Notes under the pieces: model-generated
What the model saw: the letters and a program-made list of their open reading frames with translations, nothing else
Told to the model about the DNA's origin: nothing
Database searches by the model: none
Source: JANNYA01 sp031422315
GTDB taxonomy: Bacteria > Pseudomonadota > Gammaproteobacteria > Xanthomonadales > SZUA-5
Reading direction: 5' to 3'
DNA: 64,000 bases
NCBI GenBank assembly: GCA_031422315.1
Contig: JANOQN010000024.1
Coordinates: 19,990-83,989, forward strand
Made by a program: the position numbers and the translations under genes
In this document: positions 8,280 through 16,288 of the stretch, piece after piece
Numbering within the stretch: the stretch's first letter is position 1
Layout: each line of letters starts with the position of its first letter

Positions 8280-9254
8280 TCACAGCACAATCGCCGTTAA
8301 GCAGCCAAAGTAGATCAACAGGCTTAATACGTCCTGGACAATTGTTGCCAGCGGGCCGCTGCCATAGGCCGGATCAAATCCAAAGCGCGCCAATAGCCAC
8401 GGCAAAAACAATCCGAGCACCGACGCCACGACGCTCGCACCCGCAAGTGCCAGGGTGACCGCAAGCGCAAGATTTAGCTCGCCAAACACGAGCCAGATCA
8501 TGGGAAAAGCCAGCAGCGCCAGCACTACGCCAATCATCATGCCGGTGCGCAACTCGCCGCCGAGTAGCTTGCCGATACCCAAATGGCTCAATGACAAACC
8601 GCGCACCGCCACCGCTTCACTTTGGGTCCCGATGGCATCAGCCAGATATACCAGCCCCGGTATAAAAAATGCCAGCTCAGGTTTTGCACTGAGCGCTGTT
8701 TCAAAATTGGCGACGATCAAGGTGGCGAGCATGCTGCCGCCCAATCCCACTATCAGCCAAGGCAGCCGGTGCCGCGCGCGGCGCAATGGCGCTTCTTCCA
8801 GCGCGGTGCGGGCATCGGTTGATTCACGACTGATACCCGCCAATCGATGTAAATCCTCGACATGTTCACGCCGCAAAATCTCCATGAGTTTTGCTGAGCC
8901 AACGACGCCAAGCAGCTTGCCCGTGTGATCAACCACCGGCAGCGCCGCGACGCTACTTTTAAGCGCAATGGAGGCCATTTTTTCCTGATCAGTATCAGCA
9001 CTCACGCGTGCTTGATCCTTGATTGAAGCTTCACCGAGGAGCACATCATCCGGCAGTGCTAATAACTGCGCTGCCGTCAATGTGCCCAATAGCTGGCCGC
9101 CTGCATCAACCACACACAGCAGCTCCCAGTCCGAGCGCGCTTGCTGGCGGATTTGCGCGCGCGCGCTGGCCGCCGTGCTTTCAGCGCTGGCCAGCATCGG
9201 GTGCGGGTAGGTGTGCGCGGCGGCAGTTTCACGGGCTGGCTCAGGCTGGGTCAA
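8280..9254 (-). CDS. MgtE-type divalent cation channel lacking the N domain
   Basis: A 324-residue magnesium transporter of the MgtE family. Two CBS domains fill about residues 20-145, then a linker helix and five transmembrane helices follow from about 165. The core has DAIGTQSEAVAVRGLS and the last helix has IVQDVLSLLIYFG with the conserved Asp of the pore. Usual MgtE proteins are about 450 residues and begin with an MgtE N domain; here the CBS pair starts almost at the N-terminus and that superhelical domain is absent. The N domain helps close the channel at high Mg2+, so gating is probably altered (inference). It appears to be first in an operon with the Ca2+-type ATPase and the Pat-like gene. 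Confidence 0.88.
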   Translation of the reverse strand: MTQPEPARETAAAHTYPHPMLASAESTAASARAQIRQQARSDWELLCVVDAGGQLLGTLTAAQLLALPDDVLLGEASIKDQARVSADTDQEKMASIALKSSVAALPVVDHTGKLLGVVGSAKLMEILRREHVEDLHRLAGISRESTDARTALEEAPLRRARHRLPWLIVGLGGSMLATLIVANFETALSAKPELAFFIPGLVYLADAIGTQSEAVAVRGLSLSHLGIGKLLGGELRTGMMIGVVLALLAFPMIWLVFGELNLALAVTLALAGASVVASVLGLFLPWLLARFGFDPAYGSGPLATIVQDVLSLLIYFGCLTAIVL

Positions 9255-9448
9255 GACTCGTGCGCCTATTAGAATTCTTGCGAAATTTTAAGGGCGTAAA
9301 ATGCCTGATGGCTTGATCTAGGTCTGTTCGGTTTCGAACTTCCACGCTAGGCTGGTCGCTTGATAGGTCTAAGGCAGCAGCCAAGTGTAGTTTTCAAACT
9401 GATGTCGCCATTTGACTGCTACAACGAGTTGCGTTGATTTTGCAGTTT
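9255..9448. other. Intergenic region upstream of the mgtE-like gene
   Basis: This stretch separates the divergent mgtE-like and agmatine operons, together with the palindrome that follows. It is more AT-rich than its surroundings and should contain the promoter of the leftward operon. No convincing Mg2+ riboswitch fold could be recognised by eye. Confidence 0.4.
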
Positions 9449-9668
9449 GATCCCGCAGGGATCACAGAAGGTAGCCGGTGTGTCGAAGGCACAGCGTGCC
9501 GTAGACCACCGGAATTGCACCACCCACACATTTCGACCCCGGCAGGGGTCGCAGCGAATCGTGCGACCCCTACCGGGGTCGAAATGAATTCAAGAATTCG
9601 GTTTCCGGTGGACTACGCCGCTGCGCGGCTCCGACACACCGGCTACCTTCTGCGATCCCTGCGGGATC
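9449..9668. repeat. 220-bp nested palindromic element
   Basis: The outer arms (9449-9514 and 9603-9668, 66 bp each) are near-perfect inverted copies. Each arm holds two smaller hairpins: GATCCCGCAGGGATC at its outer end, and a CCGGTG...CACCGG stem enclosing a second short stem. In the left arm that inner stem is GGCAC/GTGCC; in the right arm it is GCCGC/GCGGC. The bases differ between arms but pairing is kept in both. The centre holds a further hairpin with 24-bp arms (9530-9553 and 9562-9585, one mismatch) and an 8-base loop. It looks like a pair of inverted REP-like units, or a non-autonomous mobile element. No transposase is next to it. Confidence 0.85.
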
Positions 9669-9742
9669 GTTGTTTAGTGTGCTAACCAACCAAGCCCGCA
9701 ACAAATATCTCTTACGCTCAACGTCACTCAAGGAAACACGCC

Positions 9743-10768
9743 ATGCCAAGCCCGCTCAAGCATTTCATTGACACCCAAGATTATTCCCAGGCGGAGCTGC
9801 TGCGAATTTTTAAGCTCATTTCGCTGCTGAAAACGGCCGACAAAGCGGGGGCCTGCCCGCCGCTGCTTGCAGGCGCCTCGCTAGGCATGATTTTTGAAGA
9901 ACCCTCGACCCGCACGCGCATTTCTTTTGAAGTAGCGATGACCAAACTTGGCGGGCATGCGCTCTATCTACGGCCCGGGGAAATTCACTTAGGCCAGCGC
10001 GAATCCACCCGCGATACCGCAAAAGTCATGAGCCGCATGGTCGATGCGATTGAAGCGCGCACGCTCAAACATCAAACGGTTTTAGATTTGGCCGAACACG
10101 CCAGCGTACCGGTCATCAACGGGCTGACCGACTACAACCACCCAACCCAGGTGGTGTGTGATGTATTCACCATGCTCGAACACTGCCAAGCTGGAAAAGT
10201 GCGCGGCGATCTACGCGTAACCTTTGTCGGCGACGCTACTAATGTGTGTTCATCACTGATGATGATCTGCACGCAAATGGGCATGCACTTCACGCACGCT
10301 GCGCCTGTACGCTATCAGGCGCCGGCGGTTTGGCAGGCGATTGCGCGCGCCAATGCGGTGGTGTCAGGCGGCAGTTTGCGGATCACCGATGACGTGGAAA
10401 CGGCAGTTAAGGACGCGGACTTTATCTACACGGATTTGTGGTGGTGGATCGGCCAGGAAGCTGAAATACCAGATCGAACCAAGGCCTTTATGCCGCGCTA
10501 TCAAATCAATGACGCGCTACTGGCGAGGGCGCCCGCGCACGCGAAGTTTATGCACTGCCTGCCGGCGTCGCGCGGCGTTGAAGTAACTGACGCGGTGATG
10601 GACGGGCCGCAATCGATTATTTACGATCAATCCGAAAATCGCTTGCATACCGAAAAAGCGCTGCTGGTGCATTTGATCTACCCAAGACTCAAGCGTGCAC
10701 CTGCCGCCGTGAGCGCTGAGCATGCGGCGCTGCTAGCGAGCTTCCTAACGACTGAGGCGTCGATATGA
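9743..10768 (+). CDS. aguB: Putrescine carbamoyltransferase
   Basis: A 341-residue enzyme that converts N-carbamoylputrescine and phosphate to putrescine and carbamoyl phosphate. It has the carbamoyl-phosphate site STRTR (55-59), HPTQ (133-136) and HCLP (271-274) of the carbamoyltransferase family. Ornithine carbamoyltransferases carry a D-x-W-x-SMG ornithine loop; here the loop is YTDLWWWIG (229-237), resembling the YTDVWYG loop of the enterococcal putrescine enzyme. The segments GMIFEEPSTRTR, YLRPGEIHLG and YNHPTQ also resemble that enzyme. It is the first gene of four in an agmatine deiminase operon, with an AAGGAA ribosome binding site before the ATG. An ornithine carbamoyltransferase is the alternative, made unlikely by the neighbours. 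Confidence 0.9.
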   Translation: MPSPLKHFIDTQDYSQAELLRIFKLISLLKTADKAGACPPLLAGASLGMIFEEPSTRTRISFEVAMTKLGGHALYLRPGEIHLGQRESTRDTAKVMSRMVDAIEARTLKHQTVLDLAEHASVPVINGLTDYNHPTQVVCDVFTMLEHCQAGKVRGDLRVTFVGDATNVCSSLMMICTQMGMHFTHAAPVRYQAPAVWQAIARANAVVSGGSLRITDDVETAVKDADFIYTDLWWWIGQEAEIPDRTKAFMPRYQINDALLARAPAHAKFMHCLPASRGVEVTDAVMDGPQSIIYDQSENRLHTEKALLVHLIYPRLKRAPAAVSAEHAALLASFLTTEASI

Positions 10769-12207
10769 ACACCGCTGTTACCTCCAGAAAAGCGCAGCCT
10801 AAGGGCGTGCAAAAGGTGCTGCATCGGCTGGATATGACGCTATTTACCGTCAGCGCGGTATTGATAGTCGATCAGCTTACTGCTTCAGCGGCAATTGGTT
10901 TGCAGTCGATTTTTTGGTGGCTGATCACGCTAGTGTTTTTCTTCGTGCCCTATGGGCTGATCATCGCAGAGTTGGGCAGTAACTATCCGCAAGAAGGTGG
11001 GATCTATGCTTGGGTTAGGCGCGCATTTGGGCCACTGTGGGCTGGCCGTACGGCTTGGCTGTGGTGGGTCAATGTGGCGTTTTGGATGCCTGCGGTTTAC
11101 ATACTGTTCGCCGGCGTGCTGAGTGATTTGCTAGCGTTGGATCTGAGCTTAGCTCACAAAATAATTATCGCGCTGGTGCTAACTTGGCTTACCGTCGGGG
11201 TGAATATTTTGACCTTGGATATCAGCAAGTGGATACCCAATATCGGCGCGGTTTGCAAAGTGGGTGTGATGCTGGCGATAGGTATCGGCGGTGTGGTTTA
11301 CGCGCTGCGCTTTGGTGTTGCCAACGAGTTTAACTTGACCAACCTAAGCCCAAACTGGAGTGCCAGCCTGGCGTTCTTGCCGGTGATTGTCTACAACTAC
11401 TTAGGGTTAGAGCTAATGTCCGGCGCGGGCGATGAGATGAAAAATCCTGCCCGAGATGTACCACTTGCTATTATCAGCTCGGGCCTCATGATTGCGTTTT
11501 TCTACATATTTGCGACGGTTGGCATATTGCTGGCTTTGCCAGTAGCGGACATTGGCCTTATCAGCGGCTTAGTCGACACTTTCAGGCGAATTTTTGGCAG
11601 CAGTGCCGTCGGCAATGCGCTGGTGATGTTGCTTGGGATTATGGCGCTGTTTAGCTTTATTGCGAACATGGTGTCCTGGACACTGGGGGCCAATCGATCC
11701 GCCGCTGAGGCGGCAAAAAATGGCGATCTACCCGCGTTCTTTGCGCGCATGCACCCAAGCTTCGGCACGCCGGTTGGCTCATCGGTTTTGTGCGGCGCGA
11801 TTGCCACGGTAGTGATCGTGGTTTACGGCATGCTGGCAAAAAATGCCGAAGAACTATTCTGGACTACCTTTGCGTTTTCCTCGGTGGTATTTTTACTGCC
11901 CTATTTAGTTCTGTTCCTCGCGTTTCTAAAATTGCGTCGAATGCTGCCTAAGGCGAAAAACTCAGCCGATGTAAGCGCAATGCAAAAAACTTACCGAGTG
12001 CCCGGCGGATTCGCGGCTGCGCTTATCTTGAGCCTGATTTGCATGGCATTTATCGTGCAATCCATCGTGTTTTTTATTTTCAAACCCGGGGCTTTCGATG
12101 CTAACTATGCCATTGCGGTCACGGTTGGTGTGGTTCTAACCGTTATCGCAGGCGAAGTTTTAGTGCGCTGGTCGCGTAGCCACGCAAAGGACAGTCAACA
12201 TGGCTAA
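10765..12207 (+). CDS. aguD: APC-family permease, probable agmatine/putrescine antiporter
   Basis: A 480-residue amino acid-polyamine-organocation transporter with about 12 hydrophobic segments. The N-terminal helix region (DQLTASAAIGLQSIFWW, then PYGLIIAELGSNYPQEGGIYAWVRRAFG) is typical of the family and resembles the enterococcal agmatine-putrescine exchanger AguD. It overlaps the carbamoyltransferase gene by 4 bp (ATGA) and the agmatine deiminase gene by 8 bp, so the four genes are translationally coupled. In this context it most probably imports agmatine in exchange for putrescine, which keeps the pathway running without spending energy on uptake. The substrate is inferred from operon position. 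Confidence 0.85.
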   Translation: MNTAVTSRKAQPKGVQKVLHRLDMTLFTVSAVLIVDQLTASAAIGLQSIFWWLITLVFFFVPYGLIIAELGSNYPQEGGIYAWVRRAFGPLWAGRTAWLWWVNVAFWMPAVYILFAGVLSDLLALDLSLAHKIIIALVLTWLTVGVNILTLDISKWIPNIGAVCKVGVMLAIGIGGVVYALRFGVANEFNLTNLSPNWSASLAFLPVIVYNYLGLELMSGAGDEMKNPARDVPLAIISSGLMIAFFYIFATVGILLALPVADIGLISGLVDTFRRIFGSSAVGNALVMLLGIMALFSFIANMVSWTLGANRSAAEAAKNGDLPAFFARMHPSFGTPVGSSVLCGAIATVVIVVYGMLAKNAEELFWTTFAFSSVVFLLPYLVLFLAFLKLRRMLPKAKNSADVSAMQKTYRVPGGFAAALILSLICMAFIVQSIVFFIFKPGAFDANYAIAVTVGVVLTVIAGEVLVRWSRSHAKDSQHG

Positions 12208-13324
12208 GCAGCTTGCTAGCACGCCACACGCGGATGGCTTTCGCATGCCGGCCGAATGGGAACCGCATTTAGGCTGCTGGATGCTGTGGCCGGAGCGCTC
12301 CGATAATTGGCGCAACGGTGCCAAGCCCGCGCAGCATGCTTTTGCAGCGGTAGCGCTGGCAATTGCGCAGGGTGAGCCGGTTACCGTATGCGCATCACCC
12401 GCAGGGTATTCAGCCGCGCGGGAATTACTGCACTCGGATGTGCGGGTAGTAGAGATGACCAGCAATGATTCCTGGATTCGCGATTGCGGGCCGAGCTTTG
12501 TGGTCAATGATTTAGGGCAAGTTCGCGGCATTGATTGGCAGTTCAATGCCTGGGGCGGATTGCGTGATGGGCTGTATTTCCCCTGGGATCAAGACGATCT
12601 AGTCGGAGAAAAAGTGTTGGAGCTAGAGCGCAATGATCGCTACGTGCCAGATTTTGTACTAGAGGGCGGGTCAATTGATGTGGACGGCGAAGGCAGTGTG
12701 CTAGTGACGGAGGAATGTTTGCTCAATGCCAATCGCAATCCGGAAAAAACACAGGTGGAAATTGAAAACATGCTGCGCAACTATCTGGGCGTCAGCCACG
12801 TTTTATGGTTAGCTAAGGGCGTTTATCTTGATGAGACTGACGGCCATATTGATAACTTTTGCCGGTTCGTTGCGCCTGGAAAAGTGGTGCTGACTTGGAC
12901 TGACGATCAAAGCGATCCGCAATACGCAATTTCACACGCCGCGCTGCTTAGGCTGGCACAGATGCGCGATGCCAAAGGCCGCGAGCTGGAAGTACACAAA
13001 TTGCATCAGCCCAAACCGATACTGATTACCGCTGAAGAGGCCGCCGGGATTGACCGCGTACACGGCACGATGCCGCGCGCCGCGGGTGATCGCATGGCGG
13101 CTTCGTACGTGAACTTTTATATTGCGAACCAGCGGGTCGTCATGCCGAGTTTCAACGATCCGTTTGATGCGCCTGCCAAAGCCACCTTGGCAAAATTATT
13201 CCCAGAGCGCAGCATTATCAGCGTGCCCGGCCGTGAAATTTTGCTGGGCGGCGGCAATATTCACTGTATTACCCAGCAAGAACCGCTGGCGCGCGGCGCG
13301 GCCGTGAAGCAAGCGCCGCCATAG
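12200..13324 (+). CDS. aguA: Agmatine deiminase
   Basis: A 374-residue hydrolase of the peptidyl-arginine-deiminase-like (porphyromonas type) family that converts agmatine to N-carbamoylputrescine and ammonia. The catalytic cysteine is Cys356 in GGGNIHCIT. The guanidinium-binding residues are in WIRDCGPSF (92-100), EGGS (155-158) and DETDGHIDNF (His216). The signature CLLNANRNP (173-181) is also present. Its length agrees with the family. It lies between the antiporter and carbamate kinase genes, overlapping the former by 8 bp. The same family acts in arginine decarboxylase-linked putrescine synthesis, but the carbamoyltransferase and kinase neighbours point to the energy-yielding route. Confidence 0.95.
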   Translation: MAKQLASTPHADGFRMPAEWEPHLGCWMLWPERSDNWRNGAKPAQHAFAAVALAIAQGEPVTVCASPAGYSAARELLHSDVRVVEMTSNDSWIRDCGPSFVVNDLGQVRGIDWQFNAWGGLRDGLYFPWDQDDLVGEKVLELERNDRYVPDFVLEGGSIDVDGEGSVLVTEECLLNANRNPEKTQVEIENMLRNYLGVSHVLWLAKGVYLDETDGHIDNFCRFVAPGKVVLTWTDDQSDPQYAISHAALLRLAQMRDAKGRELEVHKLHQPKPILITAEEAAGIDRVHGTMPRAAGDRMAASYVNFYIANQRVVMPSFNDPFDAPAKATLAKLFPERSIISVPGREILLGGGNIHCITQQEPLARGAAVKQAPP

Positions 13325-13326
13325 CC

Positions 13327-14268
13327 GTGCGAATCGTGATTGCACTAGGCGGCAATGCGCTGCTGCGCCGTGGTGAGCTGATGTCAGCCGGCAATCAACA
13401 GCAAAATATGCAGCGCTCAGCGGCCCAGCTCGCGCGCGTTTGTGGGCAGCATGAAGTTGCGATTGTGCATGGCAATGGCCCGCAGATTGGCCTGCTGGCA
13501 TTGACGTCAGAAGCGTACTCGGAAGTGCCTGCCTATCCACTCGACGTGCTCGGTGCAGAATCGCAGGGCATGATCGGCTATGTCATCGCGCAAGCACTGC
13601 GCAATGCCTTTGCGGATCTGGCGAGCGATCAAAAAATTAGCGAATCAGCGCGCGTCGATCATGGCGTTGCCTGCATGCTCACGCAAACCATTGTCGACCC
13701 AAATGACGCGGCGTTTCAAAGGCCCACTAAACCGATTGGCCCGGTCTATCCGGCCGATCAAGCCGCGCAGCTGCGTGCGCGCGGTTGGCAGGTAGCTAAC
13801 GATGGCGAAGGTATTCGTCGCGTGGTGGCATCGCCCATCCCGCTTGCATTTGTCGAGTTCAAGCACATTGAAGCGCTGTTTAATGCCGGCACGGTAGCGG
13901 TTTGTTTGGGCGGCGGCGGCATTCCGGTGCAGCGCCAGCCAAATGGCACGCTAGTCGGCGTGGAAGCGGTGATCGACAAAGATCTAGCGGCATCGCTATT
14001 AGCCATCCAGCTTCATGCGGATCGTCTGATTATTTTGACCGATATTGACGCGGTGTATCTGGATTGGGGCACGCCTAAGCAGCGCATCGTGCAGCACATA
14101 AAGGCCGAGGCGCTCAGCAAAATTGATTTTGCCGCAGGCTCAATGGGCCCGAAAGTTGCAGCGGTGTGCGCTTTTGTAATGGCCACCGGAATGCCCGCTG
14201 CAATTGGCGCACTGGATCAAGCAGCGGATGTGTTTGCGGGAAGTGCGGGTACGCAGGTGTCGGCTTAA
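13327..14268 (+). CDS. aguC: Carbamate kinase
   Basis: A 313-residue kinase that transfers the phosphate of carbamoyl phosphate to ADP, making ATP, carbon dioxide and ammonia. The N-terminus (IVIALGGNALLRRG) and HGNGPQIG near residue 52 are the nucleotide- and carbamoyl-binding loops of the family; GGGGIPV and VEAVIDKDLAA appear at about 196-222. The start is a GTG two bases after the aguA stop, with no clear ribosome binding site, so translation probably depends on the upstream gene. It completes the pathway agmatine to carbamoylputrescine to putrescine plus carbamoyl phosphate to ATP. Confidence 0.94.
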   Translation: MRIVIALGGNALLRRGELMSAGNQQQNMQRSAAQLARVCGQHEVAIVHGNGPQIGLLALTSEAYSEVPAYPLDVLGAESQGMIGYVIAQALRNAFADLASDQKISESARVDHGVACMLTQTIVDPNDAAFQRPTKPIGPVYPADQAAQLRARGWQVANDGEGIRRVVASPIPLAFVEFKHIEALFNAGTVAVCLGGGGIPVQRQPNGTLVGVEAVIDKDLAASLLAIQLHADRLIILTDIDAVYLDWGTPKQRIVQHIKAEALSKIDFAAGSMGPKVAAVCAFVMATGMPAAIGALDQAADVFAGSAGTQVSA

Positions 14269-14287
14269 CCGTTTGATGCAAATCATG

Positions 14288-14336
14288 CATCCATGGAAAC
14301 ATCCATTTACCATCCACTTAGATGGTGATAGGATGG
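14288..14336. promoter_or_regulatory. Direct-repeat array upstream of the ribbon-helix-helix gene
   Basis: CATCCA(T/C) occurs three times on the + strand at 14288, 14300 and 14311, about one helical turn apart, followed by inverted GATGG copies at 14321 and 14332. The array ends just before the start of the regulator gene at 14341. Ribbon-helix-helix proteins often bind such phased repeats, so this is a plausible autoregulatory site. Confidence 0.45.
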
Positions 14337-14340
14337 CCAA

Positions 14341-14766
14341 ATGCCAAAACCCAGCGCCAATTCACTTAATTCCAACGTCAAGCCTGTCGACGAAAAAATT
14401 ACCATCAACTTAGGCTGCGTCGACTTAGGCCAGATAGATTTATTGGTGCAAGAGGGTTTCTACGCCAATCGAACCGATTTAATCCGAACCGCCATTCGCA
14501 ACCAGCTTACAACGCATGTTGATGTGGTTCGGCAAGTCATTTTGCGCAAAACGCTCGTTTTGGGCATTCAACATTTCAGCCAGGCGGATTTGCTGGCACT
14601 GCAGGCTGCAGGTGAAAAGCTGCAAATTCGCGTGCTCGGATTGGCGAGTATTGCTGCCGAAGTTAGCCCTGAGCTGGCCTTAGCGACGATTGAATCCATC
14701 ACCGTTTTGGGTGCGCTGCACGCCAGCCCAGCGGTCAAAGCTGCGCTGCGACAGCGCATGTCTTGA
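14341..14766 (+). CDS. CopG-type ribbon-helix-helix transcriptional regulator
   Basis: A 141-residue protein. Residues about 19-55 (ITINLGCVDLGQIDLLVQEGFYANRTDLIRTAIRNQL) form the strand-helix-helix DNA-binding unit with the usual turn and hydrophobic pattern. The remaining 85 residues are mostly helical and include a segment rich in Leu and Ala; they do not match a toxin-binding tail. The same kind of protein is commonly found directly before LpqC-type PHB depolymerase genes in Burkholderiales, and that is the arrangement here. It probably regulates itself and the esterase gene through the repeats at 14288-14336. It is not a toxin-antitoxin component as far as the context shows. Confidence 0.8.
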   Translation: MPKPSANSLNSNVKPVDEKITINLGCVDLGQIDLLVQEGFYANRTDLIRTAIRNQLTTHVDVVRQVILRKTLVLGIQHFSQADLLALQAAGEKLQIRVLGLASIAAEVSPELALATIESITVLGALHASPAVKAALRQRMS

Positions 14767-14792
14767 CCCTATCAATAATTAGGAACAAAACT

Positions 14793-15899
14793 ATGCCCGA
14801 TGACTTTCAAAATCTAATGAATAACGCCACCTTGCTAACCCGCCAAGGAAATTTGAGCGCCGCCACCGCTGCAATCCAAGCTGCGCTGGCAAATAGGGGA
14901 AACGCGCGAGTGATCAATCCGCACAGCGATCAGCAAACCCAAGCCCGATGTGATCGCAAGAGTGCGCTGATCACACTGCCAGCACCCGAACTGATTCGAC
15001 CACAGAGTGATGCCAAGCCTTCAAGCAATCAGCAGGTTAAGCAGCCTGCTAAAGCACCAAGTGCCGAACGCTTTATCGCGGGCAGATCCGGCGCTGATGG
15101 CTTGCAGGGCCGCGATTACAAGCTCTATATCCCACCCGGTGCAGGCGAACGCGCTTTGCCGTTGGTTGTCATGCTGCACGGCTGTATGCAAAACCCAGAC
15201 GACTTTGCTGCCGGCACGGCGATGAATGCACTCGCGCGAACGCAGGGTGTTTACGTGCTCTATCCTGCGCAGTGTGCGAAAGCCAATCCGCAGCGCTGCT
15301 GGAATTGGTTCAAGCATAATCATCAAGCGCGCGGCAGCGGTGAGCCCGCGCTGATTGCCGGCATGACCCAAGCGCTGATGCGCGCGCATTTGATCGACAG
15401 CAAGCGTGTATACGTCGCAGGGCTTTCTGCGGGCGGCGCCATGGCTGCTATCCTCGGCGACACTTATCCCGATATTTTTGCCGCAGTCGGCGTGCACTCA
15501 GGCTTAGCTGCGGGCACTGCGAAGGATTTACCTAGCGCATTGAGTGCCATGCAAGGCGTTGCAGTCAAAGCGCCAACGCGCGCGAGTGGCGCCAAGACGA
15601 TTGTGTTTCATGGCGATGCCGACAGCACTGTGCACGCTTCGAACGGCAATCAAGTGATTGCCAATTGCACCGGTGGCGCCGCAAATGTGTCGGTCAGGCA
15701 GATCAAAACTAGTGGTGCGCGCAGCAGCACATGCAGCGAATATCGTGATGCAAACGGCGCGCTGATCGCTGAGCAATGGCTAGTTCAAGGCACCGGTCAT
15801 GCGTGGTCCGGCGGTTGCGTGGCGGGCACTTATACCGATAGCAAGGGGCCGGATGCCAGTGCGCAAATGCTGCGCTTTTTTATGCAGAGTGTGCTTTAG
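14793..15899 (+). CDS. PHB depolymerase family (LpqC-type) esterase
   Basis: An alpha/beta hydrolase of 368 residues from the ATG at 14793, which has an AGGAAC ribosome binding site; an in-frame TTG at 14763 overlaps the regulator stop but looks weaker. The N-terminal 95 residues are polar and poorly conserved. The catalytic part begins with GLQGRDYKLYIPPGA and has LVVMLHGCMQNPDDFAAGT (oxyanion region), the nucleophile box AGLSAGGAM, the Asp in FHGDADSTVHASN and the His in GTGHAWSGG. No signal peptide is visible, so an intracellular role on short polyesters or other esters is likely. The polymer substrate is assumed from the family name. Confidence 0.88.
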   Translation: MPDDFQNLMNNATLLTRQGNLSAATAAIQAALANRGNARVINPHSDQQTQARCDRKSALITLPAPELIRPQSDAKPSSNQQVKQPAKAPSAERFIAGRSGADGLQGRDYKLYIPPGAGERALPLVVMLHGCMQNPDDFAAGTAMNALARTQGVYVLYPAQCAKANPQRCWNWFKHNHQARGSGEPALIAGMTQALMRAHLIDSKRVYVAGLSAGGAMAAILGDTYPDIFAAVGVHSGLAAGTAKDLPSALSAMQGVAVKAPTRASGAKTIVFHGDADSTVHASNGNQVIANCTGGAANVSVRQIKTSGARSSTCSEYRDANGALIAEQWLVQGTGHAWSGGCVAGTYTDSKGPDASAQMLRFFMQSVL

Positions 15900-15913
15900 C
15901 GTCGCTCAAAAAT

Positions 15914-16084
15914 ACACCCTCTCCCCAACCCCTCTCCCATCAAGGGAGAGGGGCTAAAACCGCCCTTGAGGTTGATCAAGCTAAGCTCCCCTCTCGCATC
16001 AAGGTAAAGGAGCTAAAACCGCCCTTGAGGTTGATCAAGCTAAGCTCCCCTCTCCCTTGATGGGAGGGGTTGGGGGAGAGGGTG
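15914..16084. repeat. CCCTCTCCC-type palindromic repeat with internal duplication
   Basis: The outer arms (15914-15953 and 16047-16083) are inverted copies of a C-rich sequence containing CCCTCTCCCCAACCCCTCTC and its complement. Between them a block of about 42 bp (GCTAAAACCGCCCTTGAGG and onward) occurs twice with a period of 59 bp, at 15953 and 16012. The same sequence family forms the tandem repeat at 41781-42174. Nothing here looks coding. Confidence 0.8.
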
Positions 16085-16288
16085 ATTAGAGCCGCCGACG
16101 ACTTTGCACTAGCAGTGCCCTGACTTAATAACAACCTGCAAATGCGCGATAACGCACTGACCGTTCCTGCGCACCGAGGCACTTTATGCCGTACGTACCC
16201 GCCCAACTAGGCGGCTGCGTCAAGTGCTTTCAACTCCCTCGCGCAAACCTCTGACGCTGGGGTTTTCAACTATCAGAAGGATATTGAC

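Noticed and set aside
9255..9448. Mg2+ riboswitch (M-box) before the mgtE-like gene
   Set aside because: No conserved M-box core or long leader fold could be recognised by eye.
9434..9685. Open frame of 83 codons across the nested palindrome
   Set aside because: It is read through the inverted repeat, has no ribosome binding site and its protein has no recognisable features.
9743..10768. Ornithine carbamoyltransferase (argF/arcB)
   Set aside because: The ornithine SMG loop is missing and the neighbours are agmatine deiminase genes, so putrescine carbamoyltransferase fits better.
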